DNA of 22,730 nucleotides from assembly GCA_946611595.1 (NCBI GenBank), contig CAMODY010000010.1, positions 1 through 22,730 of the forward strand, read 5' to 3'. This DNA comes from an uncultured Clostridia bacterium. GTDB lineage: Bacteria > Bacillota > Clostridia > Lachnospirales > Lachnospiraceae. Under the pieces are notes generated by a model. That model made no database searches and was not told the DNA's origin. It saw nothing but the letters and a program-made list of their open reading frames with translations. The translations under genes and the position numbers were made by a program. Every line of letters starts with the position of its first letter. Positions within the stretch are counted from its first letter, which is position 1. Of this stretch, positions 15,399 through 22,686 are shown piece by piece.

Positions 15399-17108
15399 AT
15401 GGAAAAAAACAAGGTTCAATATGTTTGTAAATATACGCCGCTTGAGATTTTGGCAGGATTCGGCTGCGAGTTCGACCTGATCGACAAATTAGCGGACGAC
15501 TATGATATTGCAGGGCAATTAAGTCATGACAATCTTTGCGGCTTTGGAAAGAGCATGCTGCAGACAGTCCTTCAGGAAAAGCCGGAGGAGCTGGTTCTGG
15601 TAAACTGCTGTGATACGATGCGAAGGACTTACGAGGTCATTCGTGAGGAGGGCATCTGCAAGTTTCTTTTCCTGATGGATCTGCCGCACAGACAGAGCTG
15701 CTGCGCTGCTGAGAAACTAGCGAAAGAATTTAAGAGACTTAAGGATGAGTATGAGGCTTATTCCGGAAAAAGATTCGATAAGAATAAATTTCTCGATGCC
15801 GTTTGTAACGATCCGAAACCGGAAAAAGAAGGGGCATATATTGGAATCCTGGGTGTGCGCTGCGGACAGGAGCTAGAAGATGAGATCAGAGAACTGGTTC
15901 CGGGGAATATAAGAAATCTTACCTGTGCAAGGAATCGCAAGGTTTATCTTAGCCGCAGGGGCCTCGAGAATTTAGATGAGTATGCGTTAGTGGAAGCCTA
16001 TGCCAGAGCTGTTTTGGAACAGTTCCCTTGCGGCCGTATGGGCCTTTTGGAAAAAAGAAGAGAACTCTTTTCGGATCCGAACTTGAAAGGCATCATCTAT
16101 CATACGATTAAGTTCTGTGATTACTATGAGATGGAGTATCTGAAAATCAAAGCGGAAGCAGACTTTCCGGTTGTAAAGCTGGAGACGGATTATACCAAAC
16201 AGAGTGAGGGGCAGCTTAAGACCAGGATCGAGGCATTTGCAGAAACACTTACAGGAGTGGGTGCGGATGGAATGGCAGGTGCTAGTGCACCAACAGAAAA
16301 GATAAAAGCCCACAAAGCAGCAGGAGGTCATATGTTTGTTGCAGGAATTGATAGCGGATCAACTAGTACAGATGTAGTAATACTGGATGAAAATAAAAAG
16401 ATTGAAGCATCGGTCATTATCCCGACCGGAGGCGGAGCAAACATCAGTGCAGAAGAAGCGCTGCATCAGGCGCTTGAGAAGGCGGGGCTGAAAGCGGAGG
16501 ATCTTTCCAATATCGTAAAGACCGGCTACGGCCGCGATTATATTGAGGCCGGAAGCAATTCCGTAACAGAGATTACTTGTCATGCAAAGGGCGCACATTT
16601 CCTTTGCCCGTCAGCACGCACTGTAATTGATATCGGAGGCCAGGACAGCAAGGCAATCAAGATTGATGAAAACGGTGCTGTTTTAAATTTTGTCATGAAT
16701 GATAAATGTGCAGCGGGAACCGGAAGATTTCTTGAAATGATGGCAAGGGCACTTGGATTTACCTTGGATGAAATGAGTACAGCAGATGAGAACTGGAAAG
16801 AAGATATCCGCATCTCCAGTATGTGCACAGTCTTTGCGGAGTCCGAGGTTGTTTCTCTGGTCGCGCAGAATAAAGATGTTGCAGATATTGTGCATGGTCT
16901 AAATCATTCTGTTGCTTCTAAAGTTGCATCACTGGCAAAACGAGTGTCGCCGGAAGAGGGTTATATCATGACTGGCGGTGTTGCAAATAATCAGGGCGTT
17001 GTAAAAGCACTTGAAGAGACGATTGGAACAAAACTCTTTATCTGTGATGAGGCACAGCTTTGCGGAGCATTGGGTGCGGCCCTTTTTGCACTAGAACAGA
17101 TTGCGTAA
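15399..17108 (+). CDS. Fusion of a dehydratase-like subunit with a 2-hydroxyacyl-CoA dehydratase activase (BadF/HgdC family)
   Basis: The 569-residue protein has two parts. Residues 1 to about 290 resemble a 2-hydroxyacyl-CoA dehydratase D subunit (CKYTPLEILAGFG, VNCCDTMRRTYE, LMDLPHR). Residues 312-569 are a complete ASKHA-fold activase: GIDSGSTSTDVV phosphate loop, DIGGQDSKAI, and the single [4Fe-4S] cysteine from each protomer pair at C437 (NDKCAAGTGRF) and C476 (SSMCTVFAES). Their 39-residue spacing equals that of HgdC C127/C166. The activase uses ATP to drive a low-potential electron into the dehydratase. Residue 312 is a Met preceded by AGGAGGT at 16322-16328, so a free 258-residue activase could also be made. 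Confidence 0.88.
   Translation: MEKNKVQYVCKYTPLEILAGFGCEFDLIDKLADDYDIAGQLSHDNLCGFGKSMLQTVLQEKPEELVLVNCCDTMRRTYEVIREEGICKFLFLMDLPHRQSCCAAEKLAKEFKRLKDEYEAYSGKRFDKNKFLDAVCNDPKPEKEGAYIGILGVRCGQELEDEIRELVPGNIRNLTCARNRKVYLSRRGLENLDEYALVEAYARAVLEQFPCGRMGLLEKRRELFSDPNLKGIIYHTIKFCDYYEMEYLKIKAEADFPVVKLETDYTKQSEGQLKTRIEAFAETLTGVGADGMAGASAPTEKIKAHKAAGGHMFVAGIDSGSTSTDVVILDENKKIEASVIIPTGGGANISAEEALHQALEKAGLKAEDLSNIVKTGYGRDYIEAGSNSVTEITCHAKGAHFLCPSARTVIDIGGQDSKAIKIDENGAVLNFVMNDKCAAGTGRFLEMMARALGFTLDEMSTADENWKEDIRISSMCTVFAESEVVSLVAQNKDVADIVHGLNHSVASKVASLAKRVSPEEGYIMTGGVANNQGVVKALEETIGTKLFICDEAQLCGALGAALFALEQIA
16322..16334 (+). promoter_or_regulatory. Internal Shine-Dalgarno and ATG at the fusion joint
   Basis: AGGAGGT (16322-16328) is followed by CAT and an in-frame ATG at 16332-16334. 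From this ATG the product is 258 residues, the size of a stand-alone HgdC-type activase. The four-base gap after AGGAGG is a little short but usable. Confidence 0.5.
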
Positions 17109-17115
17109 AAAGTGC

Positions 17116-17144
17116 TTACATAGTCGTTTCAGCTATGCTATAAT
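17116..17144 (+). promoter_or_regulatory. Promoter of the MATE transporter gene
   Basis: TTACAT (17116-17121), a 17-bp spacer and TATAAT (17139-17144), with an extended TG at 17136-17137, make the clearest promoter in the window. RNA would start near 17151, leaving a leader of about 93 bases. Confidence 0.8.
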
Positions 17145-17154
17145 GCTAACAAAT

Positions 17155-17234
17155 TAAAAAAAGAAAAATATTATCAATGAGTAGCGAAGAGCGTAAGTCC
17201 GATTGAATGATCGGTCTTGCGCTTTCTTTTTTTA
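17155..17234 (+). promoter_or_regulatory. Leader with terminator hairpin and nine-codon ORF (candidate attenuator)
   Basis: Between promoter and gene lies a terminator: left arm 17191-17203, loop TGAATG 17204-17209, right arm 17210-17222 (one T-T mismatch and one G-T pair), then TTTCTTTTTTT. A short ORF at 17177-17206 (MSSEERKSD) ends with its TGA in the hairpin loop. The A-rich stretch TAAAAAAAGAAA at 17155-17166 is exactly complementary to the terminator tail TTTCTTTTTTTA at 17223-17234. The leader ORF has only a weak ribosome site. It may be a transcription attenuator, or simply the terminator of the upstream operon that MATE transcripts must read through. Confidence 0.55.
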
Positions 17235-17243
17235 GGAGGAACG

Positions 17244-18686
17244 ATGGAAACAAATAAAATGGCAATAACTCCCATGAAATCACTCTTTTGGAAGATGGGA
17301 CTTCCGATGATCGTATCGATGGTTCTTCAGGCGCTGTACAATGTTGTGGACAGTATCTTTGTTACAAATATGGGAACGGAAGGCGCCGTTGCGAACCAGG
17401 CACTGACGATAGCATTTCCTGTTCAGATCCTGATCATCGCACTTGGCGTTGGAACAGGTGTTGGCTTGAATGCGCTTTTATCGAGGAGCCTTGGAGAGCA
17501 GAATCAGGAAAAGGTGAACAGCGTTGCAGGTAATGGTGTTTTCCTGATGCTCTGCATTTATTTTGTTTTTCTGATTTTTGGAATCTTTGGATCGAATTGG
17601 TTCATCGGCCTATTTTCTGGTGGTAATGAGCAGGTTCACGCTATGGGAACATCGTATCTTCAGATCTGCTGTATCTTGTCGCTCGGCGGAATTGGATTTA
17701 CTGTTTATGAGCGTTTCCTTCAGTCGACCGGCAAGACCATGCTTTCTACGATCTCTCAGATTGCAGGTGCTTTGACCAATATTGTTCTGGACTGGGTATT
17801 TATTTATCCTTTGAAAATGGGAGTTGCCGGAGCTGCATGGGCAACGGTTATCGGGCAGTTTGTTTCCATGGGGCTGGCGATGATCTTCCATTATGGAAGG
17901 AATAAAGAAATTAACGGAAATCTAAAATATATCAAGCCGTCGTGGAATCTGATCAGGGCAATTTACAGGATCGGTATTTCGGCAGCGATCATGCAGGCTT
18001 TGCTTACAGTTATGATGGCTGGAATGAATGCAATCTTAGGTGCGGCAAAGGCAGACCCGACTGTACTTGTCGGCTCCTTTGGTATCTATTATAAAATTCA
18101 GCAGATTGCCTTGTTCTCCTCCTTCGGGCTTTCGAATACGATCATCTCTATTTTATCTTTTAATTACGGAATGCAAGACCGAAAGAGAATTGATGAGGCG
18201 ATCAAATATGGCATTGTTGATACATTGATCGTGACAGCGGCTCTGACCGTTCTGTTCGAGCTTCTGGCTGGTCCGCTTTCAAGTTTATTCGGATTAACCG
18301 GGGATGCGACAAAAGAAATCATTGTTACTTGTGAACGCGCGCTCCGCATTGCAAGCATCGGCTATATCTTTATGGGCTTTTCTGTGGCAGTACAGGGAAT
18401 CCTGCAGTCGATCCGCTATGCGTTCCGTCCGCTTTTGATTGCACTGTTCCGGCTCGTAATCTTTGTCTTTCCGGTCGCGTTTTTCTTTACCCGTTTTGAT
18501 AATGTGACAGAGATCGTCTGGTGGACCTTCCCCATTGCAGAAGTCCTGACCGCGATCATTTCTGTCTTTATATTGAAGAATTCGTATGAGAATAAGATCA
18601 AAAGTATAGAGCCTCGTCAAGACGAAGAGGTAAACGAAAACCATCTACAGGATATTTCCAGTGAGAAAATTCTTTTGGAAGAGTAG
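17244..18686 (+). CDS. MATE-family multidrug/metabolite efflux transporter
   Basis: MATE proteins export cationic drugs or metabolites by Na+ or H+ antiport. The 480-residue protein has about twelve membrane spans in two six-helix halves. The first half starts FWKMGLPMIVSMVLQALYNVVDSIFV, a typical MATE opening, and has the loop GAVANQALTIAFP. The second half has the matching GSFGIYYKIQQIALFSSFGLSNTI segment. The tail after about residue 445 is charged and cytoplasmic. The frame is open from a TTG at 17217 inside the terminator stem; the AGGAGGA at 17234-17240 selects the ATG at 17244. Its promoter and leader suggest control separate from the dehydratase operon. Confidence 0.92.
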   Translation: METNKMAITPMKSLFWKMGLPMIVSMVLQALYNVVDSIFVTNMGTEGAVANQALTIAFPVQILIIALGVGTGVGLNALLSRSLGEQNQEKVNSVAGNGVFLMLCIYFVFLIFGIFGSNWFIGLFSGGNEQVHAMGTSYLQICCILSLGGIGFTVYERFLQSTGKTMLSTISQIAGALTNIVLDWVFIYPLKMGVAGAAWATVIGQFVSMGLAMIFHYGRNKEINGNLKYIKPSWNLIRAIYRIGISAAIMQALLTVMMAGMNAILGAAKADPTVLVGSFGIYYKIQQIALFSSFGLSNTIISILSFNYGMQDRKRIDEAIKYGIVDTLIVTAALTVLFELLAGPLSSLFGLTGDATKEIIVTCERALRIASIGYIFMGFSVAVQGILQSIRYAFRPLLIALFRLVIFVFPVAFFFTRFDNVTEIVWWTFPIAEVLTAIISVFILKNSYENKIKSIEPRQDEEVNENHLQDISSEKILLEE

Positions 18687-18703
18687 AGCTAAAGAAACAA
18701 TTG

Positions 18704-18745
18704 AAAAAGGCGTTGTTGAATTACAAATTCGATGACGCTTTTTTT
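18704..18745. terminator. Terminator of the MATE gene
   Basis: GGCGTTGTTGAATT and AATTCGATGACGCT pair over 14 positions, with four G-T pairs and a three-base loop. An A-run before and a seven-T run after make it usable in both directions. It overlaps the coding end of the transporter remnant at 18721. Confidence 0.8.
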
Positions 18746-18798
18746 GATGTGAGTATATTGTAAATCAGGATGGCTGCGACTACGATGAGGGAGAACAG
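18721..18798 (-). pseudogene. Remnant 3' end of a second DMT (EamA) transporter gene
   Basis: Read on the minus strand, this encodes LFSLIVVAAILIYNILTSKK followed by ASSNL and a stop at 18721-18723. It matches the C-terminus of the intact transporter at 20547 (LSLIGAVIVVAAILIYNILT...) in protein and DNA. It lacks a 12-bp in-frame piece (GAVI) lying between direct GATGA repeats. Upstream of the Leu codon the frame meets a TAG at the first 42-bp repeat unit, so the rest of the gene is gone. Confidence 0.8.
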
Positions 18799-19106
18799 CT
18801 AAACATATTTGGTGACCTTATGGAGGCTGGGTGTATGCGGCTAAATCCGTTTGGTGACCCTGTGGAGGCTGGGTGTATGCGGCTAAATCTGTTTGGTGAC
18901 CCTGGCGAGACTGAATGGATGCGGCTAAATCCATTTCATGCCCCCTATAGAACACATAAACAGGGTCATGAGAAGGATCCAGCTGCTGAGAGCAATGATA
19001 AACAGGGTCATGAGAAGGATCCAGCTGCTGAATGTGATGACAGGTGAGGTCGTGAGACTGATTTAGCCGCAACAAGCAAGATCGAGAGGGGTCGTGAGAC
19101 AGATTA
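18795..19106. repeat. Left block of 42-bp tandem repeats, internally inverted
   Basis: Four units read on the minus strand start at 18795, 18837, 18879 and 18921 (core GCGGCTAAATCCGTTTGG on the plus strand). Four units read on the plus strand follow at 18961, 19003, 19045 and 19087 (core CAGGGTCATGAG...GGATCCAGCTGC). Spacing within each set is exactly 42 bp. The two sets share the core CAGGGTCA...GGAT..AGC.GC in opposite orientation, so the block is a large imperfect palindrome centred near 18945-18960. The last two units are degenerate, and the last overlaps the stop codon of the nuclease gene. Confidence 0.9.
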
Positions 19107-20087
19107 AGAAAACATTTGGAACCAATCTAAAGAATTGGTTGTCAGAAACAGTTCCTTAAGCAGTTCTCTTCTGACTTTGTAACTAGCTTCATAATCTCTT
19201 CTGCTTATTCTTTTGTTTAACGAACTAGATATCACGGAAAACAACCTTTCCATTGAATTGTAATTGCGGAAATCGTCGCGGGTTACTGTGATTACTGAGT
19301 AATCAGACAGAATCAGAGCCGTCGTTCGTTTCTTGTCAAAATAGAAGCGCCTTTTATTAAAATGCGCAAGGTCGCTGTCATACTCGACAATCAATCGTTT
19401 GGAGGGCCATACAATATCGCAGCATAAATGATCCAAGCCGATTACTTCGATGCCGGCAGGGGATAACTGAACGTTGTAATTTAGTTCTGGTTTTTCGAAT
19501 CCATATCCTCCATAAAGATAGCGAAGCACACAAGCAGCAACAAGCTTACTTTCCATTGGTGAGTTAGAATTGTCTATTGCATAGCGAGCCGCAATCCGGG
19601 CCTTTGTAATGCCATCGATTCGACGGGTTTTGTTAAGATAGTTTTTTATCTCCGTAGAAGTTGTTACAGGCCTGCGACTGATCTGCTTATATTCCGCTCT
19701 TTCATCATGGGCATATATTCCGCAAAGATCGCAGGCAAGAACAGTAAGCTCTGGGATAGAAAGATAATTCGCTGATAGAAGAAAGCATAATTCAGGGCTG
19801 ATAATAAAAGTTGATCCGGTCAATTGTACAAAACTTCCCTCTGGAAGATTTTGCGGCATAACGTGACAAATGAATTGCGGCCCGTGATGACGCAACGAGT
19901 CTTTCGACACCATAATATGTAGCGGCGCTTGAAGGCTATATTCTTGATCAAAAGCCAGCAAACTATTTCTGTGAAAAACTGTTTTGGACAACTCTCCAGG
20001 GAGTTTTTCGAGATATTGTAATGATTTATTGTTGTCATATGTTAGCCAAAAAAATAGGGCTGTTGGAAAAGTAATTGGAGTAAACAT
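19104..20087 (-). CDS. PD-(D/E)xK (DUF559/Vsr-like) nuclease-domain protein with AbiEi-like N-terminal region
   Basis: The 327-residue protein has no signal or membrane span. Its C-terminal half has the plan of DUF559/Vsr-type endonuclease folds: SPMESKL with E179, DIVWPSKRLIVEYDSDLAHF with D224, E235 and H242, then KKRTTALILSDYSVITVTRDDF, the R..L...G/y.V..vt..d pattern. The N-terminal half (H-x-MPQNLPEGSFVQLTGSTFIISPELCFLLSA) resembles the region before DUF559 in AbiEi-like antitoxin/nuclease proteins, mostly known from Actinobacteria. Assignment rests on pattern memory and is moderate. AAAGGAA seven bases before the ATG supports the start. It is alone, with no toxin, methylase or integrase nearby, and is bracketed by 42-bp repeat blocks. 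Confidence 0.65.
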   Translation of the reverse strand: MFTPITFPTALFFWLTYDNNKSLQYLEKLPGELSKTVFHRNSLLAFDQEYSLQAPLHIMVSKDSLRHHGPQFICHVMPQNLPEGSFVQLTGSTFIISPELCFLLSANYLSIPELTVLACDLCGIYAHDERAEYKQISRRPVTTSTEIKNYLNKTRRIDGITKARIAARYAIDNSNSPMESKLVAACVLRYLYGGYGFEKPELNYNVQLSPAGIEVIGLDHLCCDIVWPSKRLIVEYDSDLAHFNKRRFYFDKKRTTALILSDYSVITVTRDDFRNYNSMERLFSVISSSLNKRISRRDYEASYKVRRELLKELFLTTNSLDWFQMFS

Positions 20088-20258
20088 AGAAAAATTCCTT
20101 TCTAAATGAAATAGAGAAACATACTAACAATCATAAAGAAGGGAATCGAAGAATTGTGGTTGAAAGTATCGTAACATAGCAATTTGTATTCAGCAAACGT
20201 ATACATAGAATTTTTAAATTATCTATATAACTCTGATTTATCCGTAGAATGGATAGTC

Positions 20259-20520
20259 GCGACCAAATTCATTTGGTGACCCTGGCGAGACTGAATGGAT
20301 GTGGCTAAATCCGTTTGGTGACCTTGTGGAGGTTGGGCGTATGCGGCTAAATCCGTTTCATGACCCCTATAGAACACATAAACAGGGTCATGAGAAGGAT
20401 CTAGCTGCTGAGAGCGATGATAAGCAGGGTCATGAGAAGGATCTAGCTGCTGAGAGCGATGATAAGCAGGGTCATGAGAAGAATCCAGCTGTAGAGCGCG
20501 ATGAATGTGAGGTCTAAGAT
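20259..20520. repeat. Right block of 42-bp tandem repeats, internally inverted
   Basis: Three units read on the minus strand start at 20259, 20301 and 20343. Three units read on the plus strand start at 20383, 20425 and 20467, with a degenerate seventh near 20508. Spacing is 42 bp throughout. The centre (CCTATAGAACACATAAACAG) is the same as in the left block, and the block has the same orientation, so the two blocks are direct repeats of one palindromic structure. Confidence 0.9.
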
Positions 20521-20546
20521 GCGAAGAGAGTTATATAAGTCGGATA

Positions 20547-21404
20547 TTAGGATACTGCACTGGACTTGCGGGAAGTGAGGATATTGTAGATCAGGATTGC
20601 GGCGACTACGATGACGGCGCCGATGAGGGAAAGCGGTGTCAGCATCTCGCCCCAAAAGACTGCAACTAGAACAGAACTTAAGATCGGTTCCACGCCGTTG
20701 ATAATAGAGGCTGTGACCGGGGATGTATGACTGGTTGCCAGATTAAAAAAGATATAAGCTAAGCCGACCTGGAAGATTCCGAGCGCTACGACTGCGATGA
20801 TCGTGACAGCAGAAAAATCCGTTTCTTTTATGACTAATGGGGAAAGAATAATACCGGTGCCAAGCTGTCCGATAAAGAGGGCAGAAAGGGCATCCGCTCC
20901 AGGCAGGGAGTTTAACAGAAAGAGCCCTGCGTAGAAAACTCCGGCTGCAACTGCGGCAATATTTCCCCAAGTGTTTCCGGCCCCGATTCCATCAATAAAG
21001 AAAAGAACGATACCAACCAGTACCACCAGAATCGTGATGATCTCGCGAGCCTGAGGTTTCTTTTTTAAAATCAATGCAGAGAGTAGAATGATCCAGATTG
21101 GAGCAGTGTATTGAAGAACGATCGCGTTTGCAGCGGTCGTTAATTTATTTGCCACAATAAACAAAGTTGTGACGCCGCACATGCAGATTGCGCCGAACAG
21201 GATCTTAAGATTGAATTTTAATTTATGGTGTGTCGCAAGCAGATATGCTCCGATCAACAGTCCGCCTAAAAGATTTCGCACGCCGTTAATGGCAAGCGGA
21301 GACCAGGGGATCAACTTACAAAGAATTCCCCCCGTGGCAAACAGTATGGATGCGATCAGCATCATGAGTGGGCCGTAAAAGGCCGGTTTTGTTGATGTTT
21401 CCAT
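20547..21404 (-). CDS. DMT-superfamily (EamA) transporter
   Basis: The 285-residue protein has ten predicted spans made of two EamA repeats, the RhaT/YdcZ-like drug/metabolite transporter plan. It opens with PLMMLIASILFATGGILCKLIPWSPLAINGVRNLLGG, a typical first repeat. The second half contains ASIINGVEPILSSVLVAVFWGEMLTPLSLIGA, the conserved E-P-...-GE signature. The substrate is unknown; amino acids or related metabolites are common. No clear ribosome site precedes the ATG at 21402-21404, so the start is less certain than the family. It lies 49 bp downstream of the phosphatase gene and ends 27 bp from the right repeat block. Confidence 0.9.
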   Translation of the reverse strand: METSTKPAFYGPLMMLIASILFATGGILCKLIPWSPLAINGVRNLLGGLLIGAYLLATHHKLKFNLKILFGAICMCGVTTLFIVANKLTTAANAIVLQYTAPIWIILLSALILKKKPQAREIITILVVLVGIVLFFIDGIGAGNTWGNIAAVAAGVFYAGLFLLNSLPGADALSALFIGQLGTGIILSPLVIKETDFSAVTIIAVVALGIFQVGLAYIFFNLATSHTSPVTASIINGVEPILSSVLVAVFWGEMLTPLSLIGAVIVVAAILIYNILTSRKSSAVS

Positions 21405-21453
21405 AATAGAAATCGTTTAATCGGAATAAAGCATATCTGATGTAAAGCAGAAC

Positions 21454-21909
21454 TTACTGATCGATCAGTGTTTCAAGTAAAGCTGTGCAGCCGCGGCTCA
21501 CGTCTCGATAAGTCGCGTCGAAATCGCCGGTGTACCAGGGGTCTGCAACATCACGCTCTTCCCCGCAGTATTCTAAAAGCAGATGAATCTTTTCTTCCGG
21601 ATCGTCTTTGATGATGCGGCGGATTCCCCAAAGATTTTCCTGGTCCATGATGATCAGGAGGTCGTAGTAATCATAATCTTCTTTTGTGACTTGTCGTGCC
21701 CGATGAGGAAGAACGGGGATTCCGACTTCATTCATCTTCCGAACTGTTCCTCTGTGCGGGCCGTTTCCAATCTCTTCCCGGCTGGTTGCAGCAGAGTCAA
21801 TTTCGAAACGGTCTGAAAGACCAGCCTCTTCTACATAATGCTGAAATACAAACTGCGCCATTGTAGACCTGCAGATATTGCCATGGCAGATGAATAAGAT
21901 TTTTGTCAT
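21454..21909 (-). CDS. Low-molecular-weight protein tyrosine phosphatase
   Basis: The enzyme dephosphorylates phosphotyrosine (and often phosphoarginine or small phosphoesters) by a cysteinyl-phosphate intermediate. The 151-residue protein begins MTKILFICHGNICRS, the P-loop C8-x5-R14-S15, and has the general acid D123 in DPWYTGDF. Both match the family, and the length is typical. AAGGA seven bases before the ATG supports the start. It may be cotranscribed with the DMT transporter downstream. No tyrosine kinase or capsule genes are in the window, so its target is unknown. Confidence 0.95.
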   Translation of the reverse strand: MTKILFICHGNICRSTMAQFVFQHYVEEAGLSDRFEIDSAATSREEIGNGPHRGTVRKMNEVGIPVLPHRARQVTKEDYDYYDLLIIMDQENLWGIRRIIKDDPEEKIHLLLEYCGEERDVADPWYTGDFDATYRDVSRGCTALLETLIDQ

Positions 21910-22011
21910 TACGTTTTTCCTTTTGGACTTTTTTATCTACTGAATGTTATCATCGCGTCCAGAAATAATCAAACCCGTTCTGATAATCTTATGGCTTAAA
22001 ATTCAAGGCAG

Positions 22012-22020
22012 TGTTAAAAT
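22012..22020 (+). promoter_or_regulatory. Possible extended -10 of the LOG-family gene
   Basis: TGTTAAAAT (TG plus n plus TAAAAT) lies 34 bases before the start codon. No good -35 is seen. Confidence 0.35.
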
Positions 22021-22054
22021 AAAGCTGATTATAAAATGATATAGGAGGAGAGCT

Positions 22055-22645
22055 ATGAATATCTGTGTATATGGCGCGGCCAGCAGTGAAATCGATACAA
22101 TCTATATTGATGTTGTGGAAAAGCTTTGCGAAGAACTTGGAAAAAGAGGACACATCCTTATCTTCGGAGCCGGAGGAAGTGGTCTGATGGGTGCTGCAGC
22201 CAGAGGATTCCATAAGGGCGGAAGCCGTGTTTGTGGTGTTGTTCCGCAGTTTTTCAGAGATGAGAAAATTGAGCAGCTTTACACAGAAGCGGATAATACG
22301 ATCTACACCCGTGATATGGGCGCACGTAAGCAGATCATGGAAGAGAATGCAGATGCGTTTATTATCACTCCAGGCGGCATTGGAACCTTTGATGAATTCT
22401 TCCAGGTGCTGACGCTTAAGCAGCTCAAGCAACACAATAAGCCGATCGCGTTGTTTAATATCAATGGTTATTATTACTCGATCCAGGCGCTCATGCATAA
22501 CGGAGCAGAGGAAAAATTCCTTCGTGAAGATTGCCTGGAGCTGTACCGCTGCTTCGACGAAAAGGAAGTCGATGAGATGATCAAGTATATTGAAGCGCCG
22601 CCGAAAGAAAACGAAAAATCTGTTGCGGAGCTGAAATTCAGCTGA
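22055..22645 (+). CDS. LOG-family (TIGR00730) nucleotide phosphoribohydrolase
   Basis: LOG (lysine decarboxylase-like) proteins hydrolyse cytokinin-type or plain nucleoside monophosphates to base and ribose 5-phosphate; many are misnamed lysine decarboxylases. The 196-residue protein has the Rossmann-like opening MNICVYGAASS, the GAGGSGLMGAAARG loop and the defining signature P106-GGIGTFDE114 followed by F. The MGARKQIM segment just before it carries the conserved Arg. AGGAGGAG ahead of the ATG fixes the start. It is transcribed alone, divergent from the phosphatase, and ends at its own terminator. The bacterial role is not well defined. Confidence 0.92.
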   Translation: MNICVYGAASSEIDTIYIDVVEKLCEELGKRGHILIFGAGGSGLMGAAARGFHKGGSRVCGVVPQFFRDEKIEQLYTEADNTIYTRDMGARKQIMEENADAFIITPGGIGTFDEFFQVLTLKQLKQHNKPIALFNINGYYYSIQALMHNGAEEKFLREDCLELYRCFDEKEVDEMIKYIEAPPKENEKSVAELKFS

Positions 22646-22686
22646 GTATGATTCCTGCATTGACCGAATAGATATTTCCGAATTTA

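Noticed and set aside
18818..19075. Repeat-derived ORFs (85 residues minus, 75 residues plus; 72 residues at 20299-20517) as real genes
   Set aside because: They are consequences of exact 42-bp periodicity. Each reads sense in one half and antisense in the other half of the block, and none has a good ribosome site. Coding use is left open only as a finding.
18795..20520. CRISPR arrays
   Set aside because: Units are contiguous 42-bp repeats without unique spacers, orientation flips inside each block, and there are no cas genes.
21989..22660. 223-residue minus-strand ORF opposite the LOG gene
   Set aside because: It is antisense to the clear LOG-family gene along its whole length and has no recognisable features.
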